NCBI GenBank assembly: GCA_963942565.1
Contig: OZ012684.1
Coordinates: forward strand, 95,749,055-95,813,054
Reading direction: 5' to 3'
DNA length: 64,000 nucleotides
Source: Maea johnstoni
Taxonomy: Eukaryota; Annelida; Polychaeta; Spionida; Magelonidae
The position numbers and the translations under genes are program-made. Under the pieces are notes generated by a model, which worked only from the letters and a program-made list of their open reading frames with translations, had not been told where the DNA came from and did not search any database. This document shows, piece after piece, positions 13,367 through 25,600 of the stretch. How positions within the stretch are numbered: the first letter of the stretch is position 1; the number at the start of each line of letters is the position of its first letter.

Positions 13367-13484
13367 GCCTACAACACACAGTATTCCCAGGCGGTCACCC
13401 ATCCAAGTACTAACTGCGCTCGATGTTGCTTAACTTCGGTGATCGGACGAGAACCGGTGCATTTAACATGATATGGTCGTAGGC
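13367..13484 (-). rRNA. 5S: 5S rRNA gene 12 (variant G21A)
   Basis: Same G21A helix II change as gene 11, exactly 1220 bp away. The spacer 13485-14584 is nearly identical to the previous one and has AAAGAAAAATC instead of ACGAAAAATC near 14513. Confidence 0.96.
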
Positions 13485-14563
13485 ATTTGCTTACGACTTT
13501 TTAGAGACCAAATGCATCTCAAACAGGAAGTGTCCCAACATCATGCCTTACTCTCTTTATTTCCTGTTTCTCCTGCCCAGGAAATACTCTAGAATAACGC
13601 CAAGGCTCAGGGATCTGTCCACACGTCAGCCTATACACACTTGGTAGTCATGTTCTCGTCCTTTGGCTTAGCACCACATTTATGTGCTGCCATCTATTCG
13701 CAGCTAGCAGAAGTGCTACCACCTCGTATCTCTCTGCCAAACTCTGGACTGTCCATGGTCTTATGGGGTTAAGTTGTGAATATCCAGTCGTTTAAAATGT
13801 TTCAAAGCCTACACCCTCATCCTCATAATAGAACCAACTGTGACTGTCTAGGCCATCGGTGAGCAGAGCATTTAAGGTACCACTTACGGTATCTCCAAAC
13901 CTCACATAGGCTTGCACACAGAAAAGAAAGATTTTGGCTTTTAATTTTCTTGATATTGAATTTCGCCAAATCGAGGGCGCTTTAAAGTAGCACTTTGGGC
14001 ATCAAGTCTTATCGGATTTGCTTCAAACGTTGGATCTAAATAGCTAATAGTATTACAAATATAAATAGTTAGATTATGCAATCTAGAAGTTTAGAAATAT
14101 GCCTTTTTCTCATTTTCAATGAAAAATCGGAAAGAAATGGTCATGCAATTTGAACACAGCAAAAAGTAGAGAAAGTGCGATAGTTTTCCCTCTGTTTTGA
14201 TATTTTCTCCAGATCAAAGGAATTTGATGGTTGGCAAGTGTGGATAGCATCTCTGTTTGATAACACTATGCATGTTTTTAATGTGTTTACCCCAAATATT
14301 TACAACCTGCAAGGAGCTTACATTTATGATTCTCAATGTTTTCTCAATTGAAAGACCTTTCAGGCAATATATACTTTATATAGGCCAAGAAGTCAAATTA
14401 AAGCAGGGTAGAGGAAAAACCAGGCCCAAATAATGATCCCTGTAAGCTACGTTAAAAGTATTATAAAAATAATAAAATAATAAAAGAAAACAAAATAAAA
14501 TGATATAAAGCAAAGAAAAATCAAAGTGGGAAGCATGGCCATGTATGTTATAAGATAAACATT

Positions 14564-14584
14564 AAAAAAAAGTAAAGGAGAGCA
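14564..14584 (-). terminator. Weakened first terminator, gene 13
   Basis: In sense the flank reads TGCTCTCCTTTAC followed by eight T. The first run is shortened to three, so the T8 tract is the first canonical Pol III stop and the primary transcript should be a few bases longer. Confidence 0.85.
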
Positions 14585-14702
14585 GCCTACAACACACAGT
14601 ATTCCCAGGCGGTCACCCATCCAAGTACTAACTGCGCTCGATGTTGCTTAACTTCGGTGATCGGACGAGAACCGGTGCATTCAACATGATATGGTCGTAG
14701 GC
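14585..14702 (-). rRNA. 5S: 5S rRNA gene 13 (consensus, weakened terminator)
   Basis: Full-length consensus gene. Its proximal terminator is CTCCTTTAC in sense, so the first T run is only three long and the next run (eight T) must stop Pol III. Spacer 14703-15804 belongs to the gene 10-15 block but has the usual CATTTCAG. Confidence 0.97.
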
Positions 14703-15804
14703 ATTTGCTTACGACTTTTTAGAGACCAAATGCATCTCAAACAGGAAGTGTCCCAACATCATGCCTTACTCTCTTTATTTCCTGTTTCTCCTGCCCAGGA
14801 AATACTCTAGAATAACGCCAAGGCTCAGGGATCTGTCCACACGTCAGCCTATACACACTTGGTAGTCATGTTCTCGTCCTTTGGCTTAGCACCACATTTC
14901 AGTGCTGCCATCTATTCGCAGCTAGCAGAAGTGCTACCACCTCGTATCTCTCTGCCAAACTCTGGACTGTCCATGGTCTTATGGGGTTAAGTTGTGAATA
15001 TCCAGTCGTTTAAAATGTTTCAAAGCCTACACCCTCATCCTCATAATAGAACCAACTGTGACTGTCTAGGCCATCGGTGAGCAGAGCATTTAAGGTACCA
15101 CTTACGGTATCTCCAAACCTCACATAGGCTTGCACACAGAAAAGAAAGATTTTGGCTTTTAATTTTCTTGATATTGAATTTCGCCAAATCGAGGGCGCTT
15201 TAAAGTAGCACTTTGGGCATCAAGTCTTATCGGATTTGCTTCAAACGTTGGATCTAAATAGCTAATAGTATTACAAATATAAATAGTTAGATTATGCAAT
15301 CTAGAAGTTTAGAAATATGCCTTTTTCTCATTTTCAATGAAAAATCGGAAAGAAATGGTCATGCAATTTGAACACAGCAAAAAGTAGAGAAAGTGCGATA
15401 GTTTTCCCTCTGTTTTGATATTTTCTCCAGATCAAAGGAATTTGATGGTTGGCAAGTGTGGATAGCATCTCTGTTTGATAACACTATGCATGTTTTTAAT
15501 GTGTTTACCCCAAATATTTACAACCTGCAAGGAGCTTACATTTATGATTCTCAATGTTTTCTCAATTGAAAGACCTTTCAGGCAATATATACTTTATATA
15601 GGCCAAGAAGTCAAATTAAAGCAGGGTAGAGGAAAAACCAGGCCCAAATAATGATCCCTGTAAGCTACGTTAAAAGTATTATAAAAATAATAAAATAATA
15701 AAAGAAAACAAAATAAAATGATATAAAGCAACGAAAAATCAAAGTGGGAAGCATGGCCATGTATGTTATAAGATAAACATTAAAAGAAAAAGTAAAAGAG
15801 AGCA

Positions 15805-15922
15805 GCCTACAACACACAGTATTCCCAGGCGGTCACCCATCCAAGTACTAACTGCGCTCGATGTTGCTTAACTTCGGTGATCGGACGAGAACCGGTGCAT
15901 TCAACATGATATGGTCGTAGGC
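15805..15922 (-). rRNA. 5S: 5S rRNA gene 14 (consensus)
   Basis: Full-length consensus copy with the normal TTTT proximal terminator. Spacer 15923-17022 is the last of the amplified block carrying AAATAATGATCCCTG. Confidence 0.98.
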
Positions 15923-17001
15923 ATTTGCTTACGACTTTTTAGAGACCAAATGCATCTCAAACAGGAAGTGTCCCAACATCATGCCTTACTCTCTTTATTT
16001 CCTGTTTCTCCTGCCCAGGAAATACTCTAGAATAACGCCAAGGCTCAGGGATCTGTCCACACGTCAGCCTATACACACTTGGTAGTCATGTTCTCGTCCT
16101 TTGGCTTAGCACCACATTTCAGTGCTGCCATCTATTCGCAGCTAGCAGAAGTGCTACCACCTCGTATCTCTCTGCCAAACTCTGGACTGTCCATGGTCTT
16201 ATGGGGTTAAGTTGTGAATATCCAGTCGTTTAAAATGTTTCAAAGCCTACACCCTCATCCTCATAATAGAACCAACTGTGACTGTCTAGGCCATCGGTGA
16301 GCAGAGCATTTAAGGTACCACTTACGGTATCTCCAAACCTCACATAGGCTTGCACACAGAAAAGAAAGATTTTGGCTTTTAATTTTCTTGATATTGAATT
16401 TCGCCAAATCGAGGGCGCTTTAAAGTAGCACTTTGGGCATCAAGTCTTATCGGATTTGCTTCAAACGTTGGATCTAAATAGCTAATAGTATTACAAATAT
16501 AAATAGTTAGATTATGCAATCTAGAAGTTTAGAAATATGCCTTTTTCTCATTTTCAATGAAAAATCGGAAAGAAATGGTCATGCAATTTGAACACAGCAA
16601 AAAGTAGAGAAAGTGCGATAGTTTTCCCTCTGTTTTGATATTTTCTCCAGATCAAAGGAATTTGATGGTTGGCAAGTGTGGATAGCATCTCTGTTTGATA
16701 ACACTATGCATGTTTTTAATGTGTTTACCCCAAATATTTACAACCTGCAAGGAGCTTACATTTATGATTCTCAATGTTTTCTCAATTGAAAGACCTTTCA
16801 GGCAATATATACTTTATATAGGCCAAGAAGTCAAATTAAAGCAGGGTAGAGGAAAAACCAGGCCCAAATAATGATCCCTGTAAGCTACGTTAAAAGTATT
16901 ATAAAAATAATAAAATAATAAAAGAAAACAAAATAAAATGATATAAAGCAAAGAAAAATCAAAGTGGGAAGCATGGCCATGTATGTTATAAGATAAACAT
17001 T

Positions 17002-17022
17002 AAAAAAAAGTAAAGGAGAGCA
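17002..17022 (-). terminator. Weakened first terminator, gene 15
   Basis: Same CTCCTTTAC change; the T8 tract follows in sense. Confidence 0.85.
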
Positions 17023-17140
17023 GCCTACAACACACAGTATTCCCAGGCGGTCACCCATCCAAGTACTAACTGCGCTCGATGTTGCTTAACTTCGGTGATC
17101 GGACGAGAACCGGTGCATTCAACATGATATGGTCGTAGGC
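17023..17140 (-). rRNA. 5S: 5S rRNA gene 15 (consensus, weakened terminator)
   Basis: Full-length consensus copy with the three-T proximal terminator also seen at genes 13, 16 and 17. The spacer 17141-18244 switches to the B-like set and has CTTTATTACCTG. Confidence 0.97.
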
Positions 17141-18223
17141 ATTTGCTTACGACTTTTTAGAGACCAAATGCATCTCAAACAGGAAGTGTCCCAACATCAT
17201 GCCTTACTCTCTTTATTACCTGTTTCTCCTCCCCAGGAAATACTCTAGAATAACGCCAAGGCTCAGGGATCTGTCCACACGTCAGCCTATACACTCTTGG
17301 CAGTCATGTTCTCGTCCTTTGGCTTAATTAGCACCACATTTCAGTGCTGCCATCTATTCGCAGCCAGCAGAAGTGCTACCACCTCGTATCTCACTGCCAA
17401 ACTCTGGACTGTCCATGGTCTTATGGGGTTAAGTTGTGAATATCCAGTCGTTTAAAATGTTTCAAAGCCTACACCCTCATCCTCATAATAGAACCAACTG
17501 TGACTGTCTAGGCCATCGGTGAGCAGAGCATTTAAGGTACCACTTACGGTATCTCCAAACCTCACATAGGCTTGCACACAGAAAAGAAAGATTTTGGCTT
17601 TTAATTTTCTCGATATTGAATTTCACCAAATCGAGGGCGCTTTAAAGTAGCACTTTGGGCATCAAGTCTTATCGGATTTGCTTGAAACGTTGGATCTAAA
17701 TAGCTAATAGTATTACAAATATAAATAGTTAGATTATGCAATCTAGAAGTTTAGAAATATGCCTTTTTCTCATTTTCAATGAAAAATCGGAAAGAAATGG
17801 TCATGCAATTTGAACACAGCAAAAAGTAGAGAAAGTGCGATAGTTTTCCCTCTGTTTTGATATTTTCTCCAGATCAATGGAATTTGATGGTCGGCAAGTG
17901 TGGATAGCATCTCTGTTTGATAACACTATGCATGTTTTTAATGTGTTAACCCCAAATATTTACAACCTGCAAGGAGCTTACATTTATGATTCTCAATGTT
18001 TTCTCAATTAAAAGACCTTTCAGGCAATATATACTTTATATAGGCCAAGAAGTCAAATAAAAGCAGGGTAGAGGAAAAACCAGGCCCAAAAAATGATCCC
18101 CGTAAGCTACGTTAAAAGTATTATAAAAATAATAAAATAATAAAAGAAAACAAAATAAAATGATATAAAGCAACGAAAAATCAAAGTGGGAAGCATGGCC
18201 ATGTATGTTATAAGATAAACATT

Positions 18224-18244
18224 AAAAAAAAGTAAAGGAGAGCA
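18224..18244 (-). terminator. Weakened first terminator, gene 16
   Basis: Same CTCCTTTAC change; the T8 tract follows in sense. Confidence 0.85.
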
Positions 18245-18362
18245 GCCTACAACACACAGTATTCCCAGGCGGTCACCCATCCAAGTACTAACTGCGCTCG
18301 ATGTTGCTTAACTTCGGTGATCGGACGAGAACCGGTGCATTCAACATGATATGGTCGTAGGC
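18245..18362 (-). rRNA. 5S: 5S rRNA gene 16 (consensus, weakened terminator)
   Basis: Full-length consensus copy with a three-T proximal terminator. The B-like spacer 18363-19466 has the TATACTCTCTTGACAG marker, shared with the next spacer. Confidence 0.97.
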
Positions 18363-19445
18363 ATTTGCTTACGACTTTTTAGAGACCAAATGCATCTCAA
18401 ACAGGAAGTGTCCCAACATCATGCCTTACTCTCTTTATTTCCTGTTTCTCCTCCCCAGGAAATACTCTAGAATAACGCCAAGGCTCAGGGATCTGTCCAC
18501 ACGTCAGCCTATACTCTCTTGACAGTCATGTTCTCGTCCTTTGGCTTAATTAGCACCACATTTCAGTGCTGCCATCTATTCGCAGCCAGCAGAAGTGCTA
18601 CCACCTCGTATCTCACTGCCAAACTCTGGACTGTCCATGGTCTTATGGGGTTAAGTTGTGAATATCCAGTCGTTTAAAATGTTTCAAAGCCTACACCCTC
18701 ATCCTCATAATAGAACCAACTGTGACTGTCTAGGCCATCGGTGAGCAGAGCATTTAAGGTACCACTTACGGTATCTCCAAACCTCACATAGGCTTGCACA
18801 CAGAAAAGAAAGATTTTGGCTTTTAATTTTCTCGATATTGAATTTCACCAAATCGAGGGCGCTTTAAAGTAGCACTTTGGGCATCAAGTCTTATCGGATT
18901 TGCTTGAAACGTTGGATCTAAATAGCTAATAGTATTACAAATATAAATAGTTAGATTATGCAATCTAGAAGTTTAGAAATATGCCTTTTTCTCATTTTCA
19001 ATGAAAAATCGGAAAGAAATGGTCATGCAATTTGAACACAGCAAAAAGTAGAGAAAGTGCGATAGTTTTCCCTCTGTTTTGATATTTTCTCCAGATCAAT
19101 GGAATTTGATGGTCGGCAAGTGTGGATAGCATCTCTGTTTGATAACACTATGCATGTTTTTAATGTGTTAACCCCAAATATTTACAACCTGCAAGGAGCT
19201 TACATTTATGATTCTCAATGTTTTCTCAATTAAAAGACCTTTCAGGCAATATATACTTTATATAGGCCAAGAAGTCAAATAAAAGCAGGGTAGAGGAAAA
19301 ACCAGGCCCAAAAAATGATCCCCGTAAGCTACGTTAAAAGTATTATAAAAATAATAAAATAATAAAAGAAAACAAAATAAAATGATATAAAGCAACGAAA
19401 AATCAAAGTGGGAAGCATGGCCATGTATGTTATAAGATAAACATT

Positions 19446-19466
19446 AAAAAAAAGTAAAGGAGAGCA
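19446..19466 (-). terminator. Weakened first terminator, gene 17
   Basis: Same CTCCTTTAC change; the T8 tract follows in sense. Genes 15, 16 and 17 are consecutive, so the change has spread through neighbouring units. Confidence 0.85.
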
Positions 19467-19584
19467 GCCTACAACACACAGTATTCCCAGGCGGTCACCC
19501 ATCCAAGTACTAACTGCGCTCGATGTTGCTTAACTTCGGTGATCGGACGAGAACCGGTGCATTCAACATGATATGGTCGTAGGC
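19467..19584 (-). rRNA. 5S: 5S rRNA gene 17 (consensus, weakened terminator)
   Basis: Full-length consensus copy with a three-T proximal terminator. Spacer 19585-20687 combines TTGACAG, CATTTATGTG and CATCTGTTCG with a B-like distal half, so it is mosaic. Confidence 0.97.
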
Positions 19585-20687
19585 ATTTGCTTACGACTTT
19601 TTAGAGACCAAATGCATCTCAAACAGGAAGTGTCCCAACATCATGCCTTACTCTCTTTATTTCCTGTTTCTCCTCCCCAGGAAATACTCTAGAATAACGC
19701 CAAGGCTCAGGGATCTGTCCACACGTCAGCCTATACTCTCTTGACAGTCATGTTCTCGTCCTTTGGCTTAGCACCACATTTATGTGCTGCCATCTGTTCG
19801 CAGCTAGCAGAAGTGCTACCACCTCGTATCTCGCTGCCAAACTCTGGACTGTCCATGGTCTTATGGGGTTAAGTTGTGAATATCCAGTCGTTTAAAATGT
19901 TTCAAAGCCTACACCCTCATCCTCATAATAGAACCAACTGTGACTGTCTAGGCCATCGGTGAGCAGAGCATTTAAGGTACCACTTACTGTATCTCCAAAC
20001 CTCACATAGGCTTGCACACAGAAAAGAAAGATTTTGGCTTTTAATTTTATTGATATTGAATTTCACCAAATCGAGGGCGCTTTAAAGTAGCACTTTGGGC
20101 ATCAAGTCTTATCGGATTTGCTTGAAACGTTGGATCTAAATAGCTAATAGTATTACAAATATAAATAGTTAGATTATGCAATCTAGAAGTTTAGAAATAT
20201 GCCTTTTTCTCATTTTCAATGAAGAATCGGAAAGAAATGGTCATGCAATTTGAACACAGTAAAAAGTAGAGAAAGTGCGATAGTTTTCCCTCTGTTTTGA
20301 TATTTTCTCCAGATCAATGGAATTTGATGGTCGGCAAGTGTGGATAGCATCTCTGTTTGATAACACTATGCATGTTTTTAATGTGTTAACCCCAAATATT
20401 TACAACCTGCAAGGAGCTTACATTTATGATTCTCAATGTTTTCTCAATTAAAAGACCTTTCAGGCAATATATACTTTATATAGGCCAAGAAGTCAAATAA
20501 AAGCAGGGTAGAGGAAAAACCAGGCCCAAAAAATGATCCCCGTAAGCTACGTTAAAAGTATTATAAAAATAATAAATTAATAAAATAAAACAAAATAAAA
20601 TGATATAAAGCAACGAAAAATCAAAGTGGGAAGCATGGCCATGTATGTGATAAGATAAACATTAAAAAAAAAAATTAAAAGAGAGCA

Positions 20688-20805
20688 GCCTACAACACAC
20701 AGTATTCCCAGGCGGTCACCCATCCAAGTACTAACTGCGCTCGATGTTGCTTAACTTCGGTGATCGGACGAGAACCGGTGCATTCAACATGACATGGTCG
20801 TAGGC
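20688..20805 (-). rRNA. 5S: 5S rRNA gene 18 (variant A13G)
   Basis: Full length with one change, A13G, in the loop between helices I and II. Spacer 20806-21906 has TATCTAGTCG, CATAATGGAACC, GATTGTCGG and AAATTATCC, a set that recurs 7,239 bp further on beside gene 24. Confidence 0.96.
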
Positions 20806-21906
20806 ATTTGCTTACGACTTTTTAGAGACCAAATGCATCTCAAACAGGAAGTGTCCCAACATCATGCCTTACTCTCTTTATTTCCTGTTTCTCCTCCCCA
20901 GGAAATACTCTAGAATAACGCCAAGGCTCAGGGATCTGTCCACACGTCAGCCTATACACTCTTGGCAGTCATGTTCTCGTCCTTTGGCTTAGCACCACAT
21001 TTCAGTGCTGCCATCTATTCGCAGCTAGCAGAAGTGCTACCACCTCGTATCTCGCTGCCAAACTCTGGACTGTCCATGGTCTTATGGGGTTAAGTTGTGA
21101 ATATCTAGTCGTTTAAAATGTTTCAAAGCCTACACCCTCATCCTCATAATGGAACCAACTGTGACTGTCTAGGCCATCGGTGAGCAGAGCATTTAAGGTA
21201 CCACTTACGGTATCTCCAAACCTCACATAGGCTTGCACACAGAAAAGAAAGATTTTGGCTTTTAATTTTCTCGATATTGAATTTCACCAAATCGAGGGCG
21301 CTTTAAAGTAGCACTTTGGGCATCAAGTCTTATCGGATTTGCTTGAAACGTTGGATCTAAATAGCTAATAGTATTACAAATATAAATAGTTAGATTATGC
21401 AATCTAGAAGTTTAGAAATATACCTTTTTCTCATTTTCAATGAAAAATCGGAAAGAAATGGTCATGCAATTTGAACACAGCAAAAAGTAGAGAAAGTGCG
21501 ATAGTTTTCCCTCTGTTTTGATATTTTCTCCAGATCAATGGAATTTGATTGTCGGCAAGTGTGGATAGCATCTCTGTTTGATAACATTATGCATGTTTTA
21601 ATGTGTTTACCCCAAATATTTACAACCTGCAAGGAGCTTACATTTATGATTCTCAATGTTTTCTCAATTAAAAGACCTTTCAGGCAATATATACTTTATA
21701 TAGGCCAAGAAGTCAAATTAAAGCAGGGTAGAGGAAAAACCAGGCCCAAAAAATTATCCCCGTAAGCTACGTTAAAAGTATTATAAAAATAATAAATTAA
21801 TAAAATAAAACAAAATAAAATGATAGAAAGCAACGAAAAATCAAAGTGGGAAGCATGGCCATGTATGTTATAAGATAAACATTTAAAAAAAAAGTAAAAG
21901 AGAGCA

Positions 21907-22024
21907 TCCTACAACACACAGTATTCCCAGGCGGTCACCCATCCAAGTACTAACTGCGCTCGATCTTGCTTAACTTCGGTGATCGGACGAGAACCGGTGC
22001 ATTCAATATGATATGGTCGTAGGC
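21907..22024 (-). rRNA. 5S: 5S rRNA gene 19 (divergent: G18A, C60G, C118A)
   Basis: Three changes. By the standard 5S fold, positions 18 and 60 pair in helix II; both are altered, giving A-G instead of G-C. C118A removes the last pair of helix I. Spacer 22025-23126 is A-like with ATCTATAAG, GAATTGGTC and ACCCAAAATATT. Reduced function is inferred. Confidence 0.93.
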
Positions 22025-23126
22025 ATTTGCTTACGACTTTTTAGAGACCAAATGCATCTCAAACAGGAAGTGTCCCAACATCATGCCTTACTCTCTTTAT
22101 TTCCTGTTTCTCCTGCCCAGGAAATACTCTAGAATAACGCCAAGGCTCAGGGATCTGTCCACACGTCAGCCTATACACTCTTGGCAGTCATGTTCTCGTC
22201 CTTTGGCTTAGCACCACATTTCAGTGCTGCCATCTATTCGCAGCTAGCAGAAGTGCTACTACCTCGTATCTCGCTGCCAAACTCTGGACTGTCCATGGTC
22301 TTATGGGGTTAAGTTGTGAATATCCAGTCGTTTAAAATGTTTCAAAGCCTACACCCTCATCCTCATAATAGAACCAACTGTGACTGTCTAGGCCATCGGT
22401 GAGCAGAGCATTTAAGGTACCACTTACGGTATCTCCAAACCTCACATAGGCTTGCACACAGAAAAGAAAGATTTTGGCTTTTAATTTTCTTGATATTGAA
22501 TTTCGCCAAATCGAGGGCGCTTTAAAGTAGCACTTTGGGCATCAAGTCTTATCGGATTTGCTTGAAACGTTGGATCTAAATAGCTAATAGTATTACAAAT
22601 ATAAATAGTTAGATTATGCAATCTATAAGTTTAGAAATATGCCTTTTTCTCATTTTCAATGAAAAATCGGAAAGAATTGGTCATGCAATTTGAACACAGC
22701 AAAAAGTAGAGAAAGTGCGATAGTTTTCCCTCTGTTTTGATATTTTCTCCAGATCAAAGGAATTTGATGGTTGGCAAGTGTGGATAGCATCTCTGTTTGA
22801 TAACACTATGCATGTTTTTAATGTGTTTACCCAAAATATTTACAACCTGCAAGGAGCTTACATTTATGATTCTCAATGTTTTCTCAATTAAAAGACCTTT
22901 CAGGCAATATATACTTTATATAGGCCAAGAAGTCAAATTAAAGCAGGGTAGAGGAAAAACCAGGCCCAAAAAATGATCCCCGTAAGCTACGTTAAAAGTA
23001 TTATAAAAATAATAAATTAATAAAATAAAACAAAATAAAATGATATAAAGCAACGAAAAATCAAAGTGGGAAGCATGGCCATGTATGTTATAAGATAAAC
23101 ATTAAAAAAAAATTAAAAAGAGAGCA

Positions 23127-23244
23127 GCCTACAACACACAGTATTCCCAGGCGGTCACCCATCTAAGTACTAACTGCGCTCGATGTTGCTTAACTTCGGT
23201 GATCGGACGAGAACCGGTGCATTCAACATGATATGGTCGTAGGC
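23127..23244 (-). rRNA. 5S: 5S rRNA gene 20 (variant G81A)
   Basis: One change in box C: TACTTAGATGGG. From memory this form is normal in some insect 5S genes, so it is probably tolerated. A shortened B-like spacer follows on its 5' side (23245-24263). Confidence 0.96.
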
Positions 23245-24263
23245 ATTTGCTTACGACTTTTTAGAGACCAAATGCATCTCAAACAGGAAGTGTCCCAACA
23301 TCATGCCTTACTCTCTTTATTTCCTGTTTCTCCTGCCCAGGAAATACTCTAGAATAACGCCAAGGCTCAGGGATCTGTCCACACGTCAGCCTATACACTC
23401 TTGGCAGTCATGTTCTCGTCCTTTGGCTTAATTAGCACCACATTTCAGTGCTGCCATCTATTCGCAGCTAGCAGAAGTGCTACCACCTCGTATCTCACTG
23501 CCAAACTCTGGACTGTCCATGGTCTTATGGGGTTAAGTTGTGAATATCCAGTCGTTTAAAATGTTTCAAAGCCTACACCCTCATCCTCATAATAGAACCA
23601 ACTGTGACTGTCTAGGCCATCGGTGAGCAGAGCATTTAAGGTACCACTTACGGTATCTCCAAACCTCACATAGGCTTGCACACAGAAAAGAAAGATTTTG
23701 GCTTTTAATTTTCTCGATATTGAATTTCACCAAATCGAGGGCGCTTTAAAGTAGCACTTTGGGCATCAAGTCTTATCGGATTTGCTTGAAACGTTGGATC
23801 TAAATAGCTAATAGTATTACAAATATAAATAGTTAGATCATGCAATCTAGAAGTTTAGAAATATGCCTTTTTCTCATTTTCAATGAAAAATCGGAAAGAA
23901 ATGGTCATGCAATTTGAACACAGTAAAAAGTAGAGAAAGTGCGATAGTTTTCCCTCTGTTTTGATATTTTCTCCAGATCAATGGAATTTGATGGTCGGCA
24001 AGTGTGGATAGCATCTCTGTTTGATAACACTATGCATGTTTTTAATGTGTTAACCCCAAATATTTACAACCTGCAAGGAGCTTACATTTATGATTCTCAA
24101 TGTTTTCTCAATTAAAAGACCTTTCAGGCAATATATACTTTATATAGGCCAAGAAGTCAAATAAAAGCAGGGTAGAGGAAAAACCAGGCCCAAAAAAGAA
24201 GCATGGGAAGCATGGCCATGTATGTTATAAGATAAACATTTAAAAAAAAAGTAAAAGAGAGCA
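23245..24263 (-). repeat. Shortened 5S spacer, copy 1
   Basis: Near 24197 the sequence reads CCCAAAAAAGAAGCATGGG. About 94 bp of the usual AT-rich tract (from TGATCCCCG to CAAAGT) is replaced by GAAGCAT. That heptamer copies the adjacent GGGAAGCATGG, so it looks like a templated filler at a deletion. Unit length is 1,137 bp. Confidence 0.92.
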
Positions 24264-24381
24264 TCCTACAACACACAGTATTCCCAGGCGGTCGCCCATC
24301 CAAGTACTAACTGCGTTCGATGTTGCTTAACTTCGGTGATCGGACGAGAACCGGTGCATTCAACATGATATGGTCGTAGGC
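24264..24381 (-). rRNA. 5S: 5S rRNA gene 21 (variant G66A, T88C, C118A)
   Basis: T88C (box C) and C118A are the pair found beside every shortened unit (genes 21, 28, 33, 39). G66A at the intermediate element is private to this copy. A-like spacer 24382-25482. Confidence 0.94.
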
Positions 24382-25482
24382 ATTTGCTTACGACTTTTTA
24401 GAGACCAAATGCATCTCAAACAGGAAGTGTCCCAACATCATGCCTTACTCTCTTTATTTCCTGTTTCTCCTGCCCAGGAAATACTCTAGAATAACGCCAA
24501 GGCTCAGGGATCTGTCCACACGTCAGCCTATACACTCTTGGCAGTCATGTTCTCGTCCTTTGGCTTAGCACCACATTTCAGTGCTGCCATCTATTCGCAG
24601 CTAGCAGAAGTGCTACCACCTCGTATCTCGCTGCCAAACTCTGGACTGTCCATGGTCTTATGGGGTTAAGTTGTGAATATCCAGTCGTTTAAAATGTTTC
24701 AAAGCCTACACCCTCATCCTCATAATAGAACCAACTGTGACTGTCTAGGCCATCGGTGAGCAGAGCATTTAAGGTACCACTTACGGTATCTCCAAACCTC
24801 ACATAGGCTTGCACACAGAAAAGAAAGATTTTGGCTTTTAATTTTCTTGATATTGAATTTCGCCAAATCGAGGGCGCTTTAAAGTAGCACTTTGGGCATC
24901 AAGTCTTATCGGATTTGCTTGAAACGTTGGATCTAAATAGCTAATAGTATTACAAATATAAATAGTTAGATTATGCAATCTATAAGTTTAGAAATATGCC
25001 TTTTTCTCATTTTCAATGAAAAATCGGAAAGAAATGGTCATGCAATTTGAACACAGCAAAAAGTAGAGAAAGTGCGATAGTTTTCCCTCTGTTTTGATAT
25101 TTTCTCCAGATCAAAGGAATTTGATGGTTGGCAAGTGTGGATAGCATCTCTGTTTGATAACACTATGCATGTTTTTAATGTGTTTACCCAAAATATTTAC
25201 AACCTGCAAGGAGCTTACATTTATGATTCTCAATGTTTTCTCAATTAAAAGACCTTTCAGGCAATATATACTTTATATAGGCCAAGAAGTCAAATTAAAG
25301 CAGGGTAGAGGAAAAACCAGGCCCAAAAAATGATCCCCGTAAGCTACGTTAAAAGTATTATAAAAATAATAAATTAATAAAATAAAACAAAATAAAATGA
25401 TATAAAGCAACGAAAAATCAAAGTGGGAAGCATGGCCATGTATGTTATAAGATAAACATTTAAAAAAAAGTAAAAGAGAGCA

Positions 25483-25600
25483 GCCTACAACACACAGTAT
25501 TCCCAGGCGGTCACCCATCCAAGTACTAACTGCGCTCGATGTTGCTTAACTTCGGTGATCGGACGAGAACCGGTGCATTCAACATGATATGGTCGTAGGC
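25483..25600 (-). rRNA. 5S: 5S rRNA gene 22 (consensus)
   Basis: Full-length consensus copy. Spacer 25601-26705 is a clear recombinant: B-like at TTAATTAGC and TCTCACTGCC, then A-like from TTGATATTGAATTTCG near 26070 onwards. Confidence 0.98.

Larger units (their letters stand above)
11045..17022 (-). repeat. Locally amplified near-identical units (spacers of genes 10-14)
   Basis: Five consecutive spacers share GCTTCAAACG, CTCAATTGAAAG and AAATAATGATCCCTG, and genes 11 and 12 share G21A. This is a recent local expansion. The first two markers also occur near 34600 and 41840, linking this block with the 7.24-kb repeat. Confidence 0.88.
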
